From: Achromobacter pestifer
GTDB lineage: Bacteria; Pseudomonadota; Gammaproteobacteria; Burkholderiales; Burkholderiaceae_B
Assembly (NCBI RefSeq): GCF_902859625.1
Contig: NZ_CADIJX010000001.1
Coordinates: 992,001-1,056,000, forward strand
DNA length: 64,000 nt
Direction: 5' to 3'
The position numbers were made by a program, and so were the translations under genes. The notes beneath the pieces were generated by a model. The model did no database searches. It saw only the letters and a program-made list of their open reading frames with translations, and was not told the origin of the DNA. Shown here piece after piece: positions 33,888 through 41,567 of this stretch (position 1 is the stretch's first letter; each line of letters starts with the position of its first letter).

Positions 33888-34502
33888 ATGCAATTGGCCA
33901 CATTGGACAAGCAGCTGAGTTTTCTGAAAGAGATTGATCGGCTGAAAACGGTCGTACGACAATCTCCGCTGCTGGACGGCAGCCGGAAGGAGAACTCCGC
34001 CGAGCATTCCTGGCACTTGGCGATGTACGCCTTGATACTGGGCGAATACGCCGGCGGCGCCATCAACACCAATCGAGTCATACAGATGCTCTTGCTGCAT
34101 GACGTCGTGGAAATAGACGCCGGCGATTTCCCGATCCACGGCGGGTTGTCAAACGACTTGCAGGCTGAACAGGAGCGCAGCGCCGCGACACGCCTGTTTG
34201 GCCTGTTGCCGGCCTCGCAAGGCGACGCATTCCTCAACCTGTGGCAAGAGTTTGAGCAGGCAGAGACCGACGACGCAAAGTTCGCGAAAGCGCTGGATCG
34301 CTTTCAGCCCCTGCTCATCAACGTCTTCACGAACGGCGGAACCTGGACAGAGAACGGCGTATCTCTTGAGCAGGTCCTTGCCCGCTATGGTCCCGTCATC
34401 AAAAACGGGGCGCCCCGACTATGGGCTGTGTGTGAGCGTTGGGTGACTGAACATTTTTCCGGACAGGCGCCAAAACGCCATCCCATCCCCTCCCCCGAAT
34501 AA
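33888..34502 (+). CDS. HD-domain hydrolase (YfbR/HDDC2-like)
   Basis: A 204-residue metal-dependent phosphohydrolase. The HD metal site is seen as His in ENSAEHSWHLA, the HD pair in LLLHDVVEIDAGD, and the distal Asp in AKALDRFQP, the order of the 5'-deoxynucleotidase-like (YfbR/HDDC2) group. Expected substrate: a nucleoside monophosphate (family knowledge). It lies 162 bases after the fumarase gene, with a possible -10 (TACACT, 33855) of its own, so it is probably separate from the aromatic operon. Confidence 0.87.
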   Translation: MQLATLDKQLSFLKEIDRLKTVVRQSPLLDGSRKENSAEHSWHLAMYALILGEYAGGAINTNRVIQMLLLHDVVEIDAGDFPIHGGLSNDLQAEQERSAATRLFGLLPASQGDAFLNLWQEFEQAETDDAKFAKALDRFQPLLINVFTNGGTWTENGVSLEQVLARYGPVIKNGAPRLWAVCERWVTEHFSGQAPKRHPIPSPE

Positions 34503-34647
34503 GGCATACTGCGCGACGCCAAAAGCGCCCCCGTAGAAGGGAGTCTTGGCCGATCCGACGAGAACATCTGTCGGCGGGCTACGGCCAGCGTTGCCATAAA
34601 ACACCATCGCGCCATCAGCGGCGCGAAATAATGACAGAGGAGAGAGG

Positions 34648-35652
34648 ATGACCATCAGGAAGAACCTTCACGCGACCTGCGCCAAGGCAGGTAAGGCGTT
34701 GCTGCCCGCCGCGCTGGCGCTTGCCGCGATGGCAGGTCATTTGCCAGCGGCGCACGCCGACGAATATCCGTCGCAACCCATCAAGTTGATCGTGCCCTTT
34801 GCCGCAGGGGGTGGAAACGATGGGATCGCGCGCTTGCTGGGACAGTTGCTGTCCGACGGACTGAAGCAGCCGGTGGTGGTGGAGAATCGCCCCGGCGCCG
34901 GCGGCAAGCTGGGCGTCGAACAGGGTTTGAGGGCGGCGCCTGATGGATACACCCTGACCTTGATTTCCAATAGTTATTCGGTCAATCCCAGTCTGTACAA
35001 GCTGCCATTTGATCCTGTCGGAGACATGACGCCCATCGGGATGATCGCGCGCGCGCCGTTCTTCGTGTCGGTGAACCCGTCCGTGCCGGTAGAGACCTTG
35101 GGCGAGCTGGTCGCCTTGGCCAGGCAGAAACCCGGCGTGCTGACCTATGCGTCGTCCGGCACGGGCGGGATTTCGCATTTGGCGATGGAAGCCTTTCTGA
35201 AGACGGCCGGCATTTCGATGATCCACGTGCCGTACAAAGGGTCGGCGCCAGCGTTGACCGATACGGTATCCGGCCAGGTCAACGCGATGATGACCACGGC
35301 GGGTTCCACCCTGCCTTATCGTGAAGACAAGCGCCTGAAGGTGCTGGCAGTGACCTTGCCTCAGCGCGTCTCGTCGGCCTCTGACATTCCAACGGTGCGC
35401 GAGGCCGGCGTGCCTTTTGACGTGACGGTGTGGTACGGCATCATCGCGCCCAAAGGCACGCCGCCTGAGATCCAGGCCAAGCTCAACACCGCGATCAATG
35501 CGGCGGTGGTATTGCCTGAAATGGCGGATCGGCTCAAGGCGACGGGCGAGGAAGCCGCGCCGGGCAGCCCGGCGGCGTTCCGTGACCAGATCGTGAAGGA
35601 GATATCGCTCTGGAGCGATGTCGTGCGCGAGGCCGGCGTCACCGTCAACTAA
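34648..35652 (+). CDS. Bug-family (TctC-like) tripartite tricarboxylate receptor
   Basis: Periplasmic receptor of 334 residues with signal peptide ending PAAHA and mature start DEYPSQPIKLIVPFAAGGGN; VVVENRPGAGGKLGVE and HVPYKGSAPAL are standard landmarks. A GGAGAGAGG ribosome site lies six bases upstream of the ATG. It stands alone between the HD hydrolase and a 474-base gap, with no enzyme or permease partner adjacent, so its ligand cannot be guessed from context. Confidence 0.9.
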   Translation: MTIRKNLHATCAKAGKALLPAALALAAMAGHLPAAHADEYPSQPIKLIVPFAAGGGNDGIARLLGQLLSDGLKQPVVVENRPGAGGKLGVEQGLRAAPDGYTLTLISNSYSVNPSLYKLPFDPVGDMTPIGMIARAPFFVSVNPSVPVETLGELVALARQKPGVLTYASSGTGGISHLAMEAFLKTAGISMIHVPYKGSAPALTDTVSGQVNAMMTTAGSTLPYREDKRLKVLAVTLPQRVSSASDIPTVREAGVPFDVTVWYGIIAPKGTPPEIQAKLNTAINAAVVLPEMADRLKATGEEAAPGSPAAFRDQIVKEISLWSDVVREAGVTVN

Positions 35653-35660
35653 TCAAGCGC

Positions 35661-35714
35661 CGGAGTCAGACTGCACATTCACGTTGAAAATTGCAGTCTG
35701 GCTCCCGACGCGGT
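35661..35714 (+). repeat. REP-like hairpin repeat, copy 1
   Basis: GGAGTCAGACTGC (35662-35674) pairs with GCAGTCTGGCTCC (35693-35705) over 13 positions with a single G-T pair, enclosing an 18-base loop; the conserved unit continues to CGACGCGGT. A second copy is at 38787-38843, where the last 42 bases match with one substitution. Nine bases separate it from the Bug receptor stop, so it could also act as a 3' hairpin. Confidence 0.75.
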
Positions 35715-35776
35715 GTGGCCGCGGCATCCCAACCGCTCGGCGAGAGCTAGCTTCCCGGCCCGTGCCGCATCGCTGC

Positions 35777-36013
35777 TCAACTGCACGTGACGATGCTGGC
35801 CATGCTGATCGCACTTGCCAAATACTGCATTGCGGCGATTCTTTCAGGCGTGTGATGCGCCGGCGAATCCTTCAGTTTCACCAGAGCGTGCCTCATGAGT
35901 TCCACGCTGGACAGCCCTGAAGCCGTGGACGGGCTTGAAGGGGAATTCCAATCCGCATACTCCGAATCAAAAGCCAGCGGGGAGTGGGTGTCAGCGATGT
36001 TCTTCAAGGTCAT
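35777..36013 (-). CDS. Doubtful small protein (78 residues)
   Basis: An open frame encoding MTLKNIADTHSPLAFDSEYA... with a helical, Met-containing second half (LMRHALVKLKD, RIAAMQYLASAI). It has no recognisable family, no Shine-Dalgarno, and lies between the isochorismatase-like gene and the repeat. The codon choice is compatible with the genome and the composition looks protein-like, which is the only reason to list it. Confidence 0.25.
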   Translation of the reverse strand: MTLKNIADTHSPLAFDSEYADWNSPSSPSTASGLSSVELMRHALVKLKDSPAHHTPERIAAMQYLASAISMASIVTCS

Positions 36014-36126
36014 GAGCGGCTTCGTTGTCTTGGAAAAGAGATCGGACCCCGCGGTGACGCGGAAGTTCCAATCCGACTCTCCCAATCTCGCGTCCAGGGC
36101 CGGCGCCAGCCCGCCGGCCAGCCAGC

Positions 36127-36774
36127 TTAGCGCGTGCCTTCCTTCAGGCCGAGCAGGTCCCATTCCCAACGCAAGCCCTGGCCGAATCCACCGCCGAACG
36201 ACGCGAACAGTTTGGTGACTTCGCCAGCCGTCTCTTCACGCGCCCAGTCGCGTTGGAGTTCGCTGACATAGGCGGTCGCCGACAACGGTCGCGCGCCGGA
36301 CTGCATCATGCGCTGCACGCCCATCTCATGGCTTTCCACGGTGCCGCCGCCCGATGCGTCTGGAATGATGTAAACCTCGTGGCCGGCGGCCAGGGCGCTC
36401 TGGACAGCCAGATTCAGGCAAACCTCGGTCCACAGACCGGCCATCACCAGTTTTTTCTTGCCGGTCCCTTTGACCCACTCGCGCACCCGCGGATCATCCC
36501 ACGAATCCAGGCTGGTGCGATCAATAGGCGTCTGGTCGGGAAACACGGCCTGGATTTCCTGGAACAGGGCTTGGCGTTCGGCAAACCCGGTGGTCAACAG
36601 CGTCGGCACATTGAAGAGCTTCGCTGCCTTGGCGATGAAGGTCGCATTGTTGACCACCTGTTCGTTCGGGTGCGAACGCAGCGCCAGCAGTTGCAGGTAC
36701 TGGTGATCGATCATCAGCAACGCATGGTTGTCGGGGGTAAGCAGCGTGTCGTCGCGGGTCGTGGTGCTGTTCAT
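36127..36774 (-). CDS. Isochorismatase-like cysteine hydrolase (YcaC-like)
   Basis: A 215-residue cytosolic hydrolase. The triad is visible as Asp in LLMIDHQY, Lys in GKKKLVMAGL and Cys in WTEVCLNLA; the cis-peptide neighbour region LWTEVC and SGGGTVESHEMG are typical of YcaC. Length matches. The family includes hydrolases of amides and of N-carbamoyl compounds; the substrate is unknown. It lies 80 bases downstream of the pirin gene in the same orientation and may be cotranscribed under the LysR regulator at 37840. Confidence 0.88.
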   Translation of the reverse strand: MNSTTTRDDTLLTPDNHALLMIDHQYLQLLALRSHPNEQVVNNATFIAKAAKLFNVPTLLTTGFAERQALFQEIQAVFPDQTPIDRTSLDSWDDPRVREWVKGTGKKKLVMAGLWTEVCLNLAVQSALAAGHEVYIIPDASGGGTVESHEMGVQRMMQSGARPLSATAYVSELQRDWAREETAGEVTKLFASFGGGFGQGLRWEWDLLGLKEGTR

Positions 36775-36854
36775 GATAGTTTTCCTTTTGGGGAGTTTGA
36801 TGCTGCGCCGTTGAACAGGGGTGACGCGAGCCCTTGAAAATTGGGCGCTATGGC

Positions 36855-37733
36855 CTAGGCGCTCGTTGCGGGGATATGTCCGAAACGCCCGCTCGCGAAA
36901 TCGCGTTTGGCCTGCCGGAGCTCCTCCGCGGTGTTCATGACGAAAGGCCCGGACCCTACGATGGGCTCGTTGAGCGGCTCGCCGGTCAATACGAGCACGG
37001 CGGCATCGGTTGTGGCGTTGATCGCGATCGTGCCGCCGGACCGGTCAAAGAGCACCATCTGTTTTTCATGAAGCGGCGAAGACTTGTCGATGCTTAGCGT
37101 GCCGCGCAATACGACCGCCATGGCAGAGTGCCCTTCAGGCAGGCTCAGTTCCGAGCGGGTTCCGTGATCCAGGTTCAGATCCCACAGATTGATGGGCGAC
37201 CACGTCTCGGCGGGCCCTTCGAGCATTTCGTATCGGCCCGCAATGACTCGCAGGGTCCCGGAGGCAGGAGAACCCAACGCCATTCGAGGAATCTGCTCCT
37301 TCGCAAGTGTCTGATACCGCGGTGGGGACATCTTGCGATCCGCGGGCAGATTGACCCATATCTGGACCGCTTCCAGGACGCCTCCGGAACGCGAAAACGC
37401 CGGCGAATGGAACTCTTCGTGCATGATCCCGGCGCCGGCCGTCATCCACTGCACATCCCCGGCGCGAATCAATCCGCCGTCTGAGGAGTCCCGATGCGCG
37501 ACTTCGCCTTGATAGACCAGCGTCACGGTTTCAAACCCCCGGTGCGGATGCTGCTGGATGCCGCGCGGCAAAGGCGACGGCTTGAAATCCTGCGGGCCGC
37601 TGACGTCAAGGAGCAGAAAGGGACTGGTGTAGTCGCCCACGGCGTCGTAAGAGAAGACCGTCCGGGTGGGAAAGCCGTCTCCTACCCAGTGAGTGTTTCC
37701 TGCCGTGTGGATGCTGATGAGCTTGGGCATCAT
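36855..37733 (-). CDS. Pirin-family protein
   Basis: A 292-residue bicupin. The N-terminal cupin carries the metal ligands in QQHPHRGFETVT (two His), GDVQWMTAGAGIMHEE (His, Glu); the C-terminal cupin (YEMLEGPAETWSPINLWD...) lacks them, as in other pirins. Pirins can act as quercetinases or redox sensors (family knowledge). It is divergent from a LysR gene across a region with three AGAACAA half-sites, so expression is probably under that regulator, perhaps in response to electrophiles or flavonoid-type compounds (inference). Confidence 0.9.
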   Translation of the reverse strand: MMPKLISIHTAGNTHWVGDGFPTRTVFSYDAVGDYTSPFLLLDVSGPQDFKPSPLPRGIQQHPHRGFETVTLVYQGEVAHRDSSDGGLIRAGDVQWMTAGAGIMHEEFHSPAFSRSGGVLEAVQIWVNLPADRKMSPPRYQTLAKEQIPRMALGSPASGTLRVIAGRYEMLEGPAETWSPINLWDLNLDHGTRSELSLPEGHSAMAVVLRGTLSIDKSSPLHEKQMVLFDRSGGTIAINATTDAAVLVLTGEPLNEPIVGSGPFVMNTAEELRQAKRDFASGRFGHIPATSA

Positions 37734-37778
37734 CGTTTCCTTCCAGGAGAGATATCGATCGGTATAAACAGAATAAAA

Positions 37779-37837
37779 TTAGAACAAACTCTTGAGTAGA
37801 TGGATAAAACGAAATCATTGTTCTAACAGGAGAACAA
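37779..37837. promoter_or_regulatory. Three half-site operator between pirin and LysR genes
   Basis: TTAGAACAA (37779-37787) and TTGTTCTAA (37818-37826) are perfect nine-base inverted arms. A third half-site, AGAACAA (37831-37837), pairs with TTGTTCT (37818-37824) around AACAGG. The last pair surrounds the LysR Shine-Dalgarno AGGAG (37828-37832), so binding or RNA folding here would block translation initiation. Confidence 0.6.
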
Positions 37838-37839
37838 TC

Positions 37840-38754
37840 TTGCTGCACGCTATGGACTTGAACGACCTCTTCTACTTCACGCAGATCGTGGAACATGGCG
37901 GTTTCTCGGCGGCTGCGCGCCATCTGGATATACCGAAGTCCAAGATCAGCCGCCGGCTTGCCATGCTCGAAGACCGCTTGGGCGCGCGCCTGATCCAGAG
38001 GTCAACGCGCCAGTTCGTCGTGACAGAGGTCGGGCAGGAGTACTACCGGCATTGCAGGGCAATGCTTGTCGAGGTGCAGGCCGCGGAAGAATCGGTTCAG
38101 CGCAGCCGCGCGGAACCGCAGGGCATCATCCGGCTGAGCTGTCCCATCGGCTTGTTGGATGCGCTCGTTGCGGACATGCTGACGGACTTCATGGTGCGTT
38201 ATCCGCTGGTGCGGATCCATGCGGAAGGGGCCAATCGCCGAGTGGACGTCATAGGGGAAGGTTTCGATATCGCGCTGCGGGTGCGATTCCCGCCATTGGA
38301 GGACAGCGGGCTGATCCTGAAGACCCTGTCGGACAGTCCGCACCGCCTGGTGGCGAGTCCCGCGTTCCTGAAGCAGCACGGCCCGTTCACGCACCCGGCG
38401 GATCTGGCCAAGGTGCCCAGCTTGGGGCAAGGGCCCGAGGCGCGCTCGCACGAGTGGGAACTCTTCGGGCCAGACGGCACTTTAGCCCTGGTGCGCCACA
38501 ACCCGAATCTGATCACCGACCAGATGCTGGCGCTGCGCATGGCCGCAGTCAAAGGGCTCGGAGTTGTTCAACTGCCCACATTGCTCATTGCCCAGGCCAT
38601 GCGGGGCGGGCAGTTGGTCGAAGTGATACCCGGCTGGGCACCAAGAACCGCCATCGTGCATGCCGTCTATCCTTCCAGGCGGGGCCTGCTTCCTTCGGTT
38701 CAAGCGCTACTTGAATTCTTGGCCCACGCCTTTCAAGGCACTTCCGCGCGGTGA
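37840..38754 (+). CDS. LysR-family regulator, TTG start
   Basis: Regulator of 304 residues with the HTH at MDLNDLFYFTQIVEHGGFSA and LDIPKSKISRRLAMLEDRLG and a CrgA/DmlR-type effector domain (GIIRLSCPIGLLDALVADML). The TTG at 37840 is proposed because AGGAG ends seven bases before it; the in-frame ATG at 37852 is 19 bases from that site and is the conventional alternative. It is transcribed away from the pirin gene, its likely target together with the isochorismatase-like gene. The next two genes are also LysR types. Confidence 0.85.
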   Translation: MLHAMDLNDLFYFTQIVEHGGFSAAARHLDIPKSKISRRLAMLEDRLGARLIQRSTRQFVVTEVGQEYYRHCRAMLVEVQAAEESVQRSRAEPQGIIRLSCPIGLLDALVADMLTDFMVRYPLVRIHAEGANRRVDVIGEGFDIALRVRFPPLEDSGLILKTLSDSPHRLVASPAFLKQHGPFTHPADLAKVPSLGQGPEARSHEWELFGPDGTLALVRHNPNLITDQMLALRMAAVKGLGVVQLPTLLIAQAMRGGQLVEVIPGWAPRTAIVHAVYPSRRGLLPSVQALLEFLAHAFQGTSAR

Positions 38755-38786
38755 CACGGCCCGCCAGACGAACGGCGCGACAGCTT

Positions 38787-38843
38787 CCGGTGTGTCATAC
38801 CGCACATTCACGTTGGAAATTGCAGTCTGGCTCCCGACGCGGT
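38787..38843 (+). repeat. REP-like repeat, copy 2 with decayed left arm
   Basis: Bases 38802-38843 match 35673-35714 with one substitution. The left arm (from 38787) aligns only loosely and carries a two-base insertion, so the hairpin is no longer well paired. It lies 33 bases after the LysR stop in a 332-base gap. Confidence 0.7.
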
Positions 38844-39074
38844 TCCTCCACATGATCGAAATGCCCTCCCATCCCTATTCACGACCGTTCATGCTTCACG
38901 AACATCGGGTTCACAAGCCAGCTATTTTTCCAAAGCCCATTTAGTTTTACGCTTGCCTGCCGATAGTTTGAGTCAATGAAGATGCAAAGCAGTTCTCGAA
39001 TCGTCATGCCCCGGGACGCAGCACGCGCCGCGGACCAGGGGCAAGACAGCCGTCAAATGGCGCGAATTCGGCAA

Positions 39075-39086
39075 GGTCACGTGACC
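39075..39086. promoter_or_regulatory. Perfect palindrome at the LysR start codon
   Basis: GGTCACGTGACC is fully symmetrical and directly abuts the ATG at 39087, covering the region where the ribosome must bind. It could serve as an autorepression site. Confidence 0.35.
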
Positions 39087-39998
39087 ATGGATATATTGGC
39101 CGCCATGCGGATTTACCTGCGCATCGTGGCGCGCGGCACGTTTTCCCGGGCGGCCATCGACCTGGACATGGGCCAACCCGCCATCAGCGAACGCATTGCA
39201 AAGCTGGAAGCGTATCTTGGCGTTCAGTTGCTCCGCCGCAATGCGCGTTCTTTGCTATGCACCGAGGCAGGCAAGGCCTTTCACGACTTGTCCCTGGAAA
39301 CCATACAACTGGTCGACAAAGGCATCAGCTCCCTCAAGGAACTGGATTCGAATCTGACGGGAACCCTGCGCATCGCTGCCCCCGTCGCCTACGGCGAAAT
39401 GTTCCTGTCTTCCGCGCTCATTCGCGTTCGCGCGTCGCTGCCCGAGCTTCAGATCGATTTACAGTTCGACGACGGCATGATGGATCCTTCGTCTGAAGAC
39501 GTGGATCTCTTGATCCGCCCCGGCGTTTTGAAAAAAGAGCGGGCCGTGGCCTTCGAGCTGTGCGCCCTGAAGCACATTCTGGTCTGCTCGCCCGCCTACG
39601 CGGCCAGTGGGCAGTGCAGCCAGGTTTCCGACCTGGCCGGACACCCCTTTATCGGCATGAAGGAGATGCTCGGCGATTCACACTTGTCCCTGCTCTCAAA
39701 AAATGGCGAGGTGGAATGCGTCGAAATCCGCGCCATGGTCACGGCCAACCACTGGCATCCCGTGCTTGAATTGGTCAAAGCTGAACAAGGAATCGGCGTG
39801 TTGCCTCAAGCGTTTTGCGCCTCAGCGCTGAGTCAGGGGAAGCTGTTGCATATCCTTCCGCACCATCAAGTCGGCTGGCCCCTGCCCATCTACGCCCTGG
39901 TTCCCGAAAGGCGAACCTCTTCCTTGAAGATCAAGGCCCTGATCCAGATCCTGCGCCAATCAGCCAGTGCGTGCGTTACTTCCGCTGCCGGCGCCTGA
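39087..39998 (+). CDS. LysR-family regulator
   Basis: A 303-residue regulator: MDILAAMRIYLRIVARGTFS and LDMGQPAISERIAKLEAYLG form the HTH, LTGTLRIAAPVAYGEMFLS opens the effector domain, and GIGVLPQAF is near residue 250. The ATG at 39087 is the conventional family start, though the frame is open from an ATG at 38976. It is convergent with the LysR gene at 40028, 29 bases away. No adjacent enzyme gene is divergent from it, so its targets are unknown. Confidence 0.82.
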   Translation: MDILAAMRIYLRIVARGTFSRAAIDLDMGQPAISERIAKLEAYLGVQLLRRNARSLLCTEAGKAFHDLSLETIQLVDKGISSLKELDSNLTGTLRIAAPVAYGEMFLSSALIRVRASLPELQIDLQFDDGMMDPSSEDVDLLIRPGVLKKERAVAFELCALKHILVCSPAYAASGQCSQVSDLAGHPFIGMKEMLGDSHLSLLSKNGEVECVEIRAMVTANHWHPVLELVKAEQGIGVLPQAFCASALSQGKLLHILPHHQVGWPLPIYALVPERRTSSLKIKALIQILRQSASACVTSAAGA

Positions 39999-40027
39999 GG
40001 CCCCGTCCCCCTGGCATCAATTGCACG

Positions 40028-40954
40028 TTACTTAGGCGCCGTTTCCCAAGGGGGCTGCTCGGCAAAGGCCTCAGCCAGGTGATCGACAAAGGCGCGGACC
40101 TTCGTCGGCACATAGGATGTGTCGGGATAAATCACCGCGACCGTGTACGGCAGCAAACCAGTGGAAAGCGGGATCTGAATCAACTGCCCGGTCTGCAAGG
40201 GCCGAGCCACGAGAAAAGCCGGCGCAGTAATGATGCCCAGGCCTTCCATCGCAAGGTCCCGCATCGCAAAGCCATTGTTCACGAATATCCTGGCGGGCGT
40301 GGCAACGTGTGATGGGTTCACGGCCTGCGGCCCCGTCTCGAACTTCAGAAGACGTTTCGGATGCGATGGCGCGTAGATGATGCTTTGATGTTGCGCCAAT
40401 TCGCTGACGGTGGCCGGCAATCGATTATCTTCCGCATATCTGGGGCTACAGCAAATCAGACGCGCGCATTCGCACAGCCGCCGCGCCCTCAGGCGAGAAT
40501 CCGAGAAATATCCGATACGCACCCCCACATCGTAGCCCCGAGTCGCCAGATCCTTGACGCGATCGTCGTAATCCAGCACCAGCTCAAGATTGGGATGCTT
40601 GCGGCTGAAGCTTGCCAGCAACGGCCCCATGTAGAGCATGCCAAACGTCATGGGCGCCGAAATGTGAAGCCGGCCATGAAGTGAGCCATTCAGGTTCCGT
40701 ACCATGCTATCGGCGGTATCTTTCACCTGGCCGATCAGCGGGGCCATGCTCCGATAGAACTCTTGCCCCGCCTCCGTGACTTGCAACGTCCGCAACGAAC
40801 GGCTGAACAATTGGGCCGATAAGGCGGTTTCCAGATCCGCGATCCGCTTGCTTACGGCGGATTTCGTCATTTTCAATCTCGCGGCCGCAGCGGTAAGGGA
40901 GCCCGCCTCAACCACGTGCAGAAAAGTATAAATATCGTCGTATCTCCAGTTCAC
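40028..40954 (-). CDS. LysR-family regulator
   Basis: A 308-residue regulator with HTH MNWRYDDIYTFLHVVEAGSL and LKMTKSAVSKRIADLETALS and an effector domain starting LHGRLHISAPMTFGMLYMGP. The ending PTKVRAFVDHLAEAF is typical of the DmlR branch. It is the third LysR gene in a row in different orientations (37840 and 39087 plus, 40028 minus). Upstream is a 613-base gap without a convincing gene, so it has no obvious divergent target other than the distant MFS gene at 41568. Confidence 0.87.
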   Translation of the reverse strand: MNWRYDDIYTFLHVVEAGSLTAAAARLKMTKSAVSKRIADLETALSAQLFSRSLRTLQVTEAGQEFYRSMAPLIGQVKDTADSMVRNLNGSLHGRLHISAPMTFGMLYMGPLLASFSRKHPNLELVLDYDDRVKDLATRGYDVGVRIGYFSDSRLRARRLCECARLICCSPRYAEDNRLPATVSELAQHQSIIYAPSHPKRLLKFETGPQAVNPSHVATPARIFVNNGFAMRDLAMEGLGIITAPAFLVARPLQTGQLIQIPLSTGLLPYTVAVIYPDTSYVPTKVRAFVDHLAEAFAEQPPWETAPK

Positions 40955-41567
40955 CTATGCCCCGTTTCTTTTGTCCCTGACACGTGCATGTCGCGTCCAT
41001 CAGGATGATTTCTCTTGCTGCCGGGTTTCAGTCCCTGGCATCGTCATGCGCCGGGGAAAATTCGCCAATCCCGCCGTGCCTCTCGGGCGGCAACCGAAAA
41101 AATACCCTAACGCGATATCTGCGGAAACGTGGAAATCTGGACAAATCGCAACAGCACTGCAACACTTTTCCGAGCAAGATCCGGCGCGTTTGGCCCGCTC
41201 GATGGAGCGGCCCGTTGCTTCCCTGGATGATTCGTCATACTTACTGAGTATCGAAATATCTATTGCAAAAATCCGAGTAACCGCATCAATCATGGGCGTT
41301 GTGCCAAAGCCGCGGCAAAACACCACGGCACGCCCCTGCTGCGGCGCGCATGCCCGGCTTGCGGGCGCCCCAACTGCGCCTCCCGCGGACGGCGCTACAA
41401 TCCTCGCCGGATTTTGCGCATCCGCGGCAACCTCCTCCACTCCGCCACGGAGAAACACGGCAACGCATCGCCCGCAAGCGTTCGCGCCCGCCATGCCTTT
41501 CCCTGACTTTTCATAGCTGTAGTCCGGCAAGGCCGGATGTATTCCGCTTTTCGCGATCGAGGATTTC
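40955..41567. other. 613-base region with no convincing gene
   Basis: Open frames exist on both strands (plus 40971-41516, minus 41000-41773) but have no family resemblance, an odd composition (many Cys, Arg, Pro) and contradict each other, so neither is annotated. The segment 41080-41290 is less GC-rich than its surroundings. A small hairpin TCCGGC-AAG-GCCGGA lies at 41523-41537, about 30 bases before the MFS start. The promoters of both flanking genes must be here. Confidence 0.5.

Larger units (their letters stand above)
35653..36126. other. 474-base gap: repeat copy 1 and one weak small ORF
   Basis: The region holds the REP-like element at 35661-35714 and a doubtful 78-codon frame on the minus strand (35777-36013). 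A competing plus-strand frame (35895-36218) reads into the antisense of the isochorismatase-like gene and is not credible. Nothing else recognisable is present. Confidence 0.6.
38755..39086. other. 332-base gap between two LysR genes
   Basis: Contains repeat copy 2 (38787-38843), then an AT-rich stretch from 38925 to 38975 that may hold the promoter of the LysR gene at 39087, and an in-frame N-terminal extension of that gene from an ATG at 38976 which I consider untranslated. The 12-base palindrome at 39075-39086 ends the gap. Confidence 0.5.

Noticed and set aside
35895-36218. Plus-strand 107-codon frame in the 474-base gap
   Set aside because: Its second half is the antisense of the isochorismatase-like gene end, and it has no family or ribosome site.
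40971-41516. Plus-strand 181-codon frame in the 613-base gap
   Set aside because: Low-information composition rich in Cys, Arg and Pro, no Shine-Dalgarno, and no recognisable motif.
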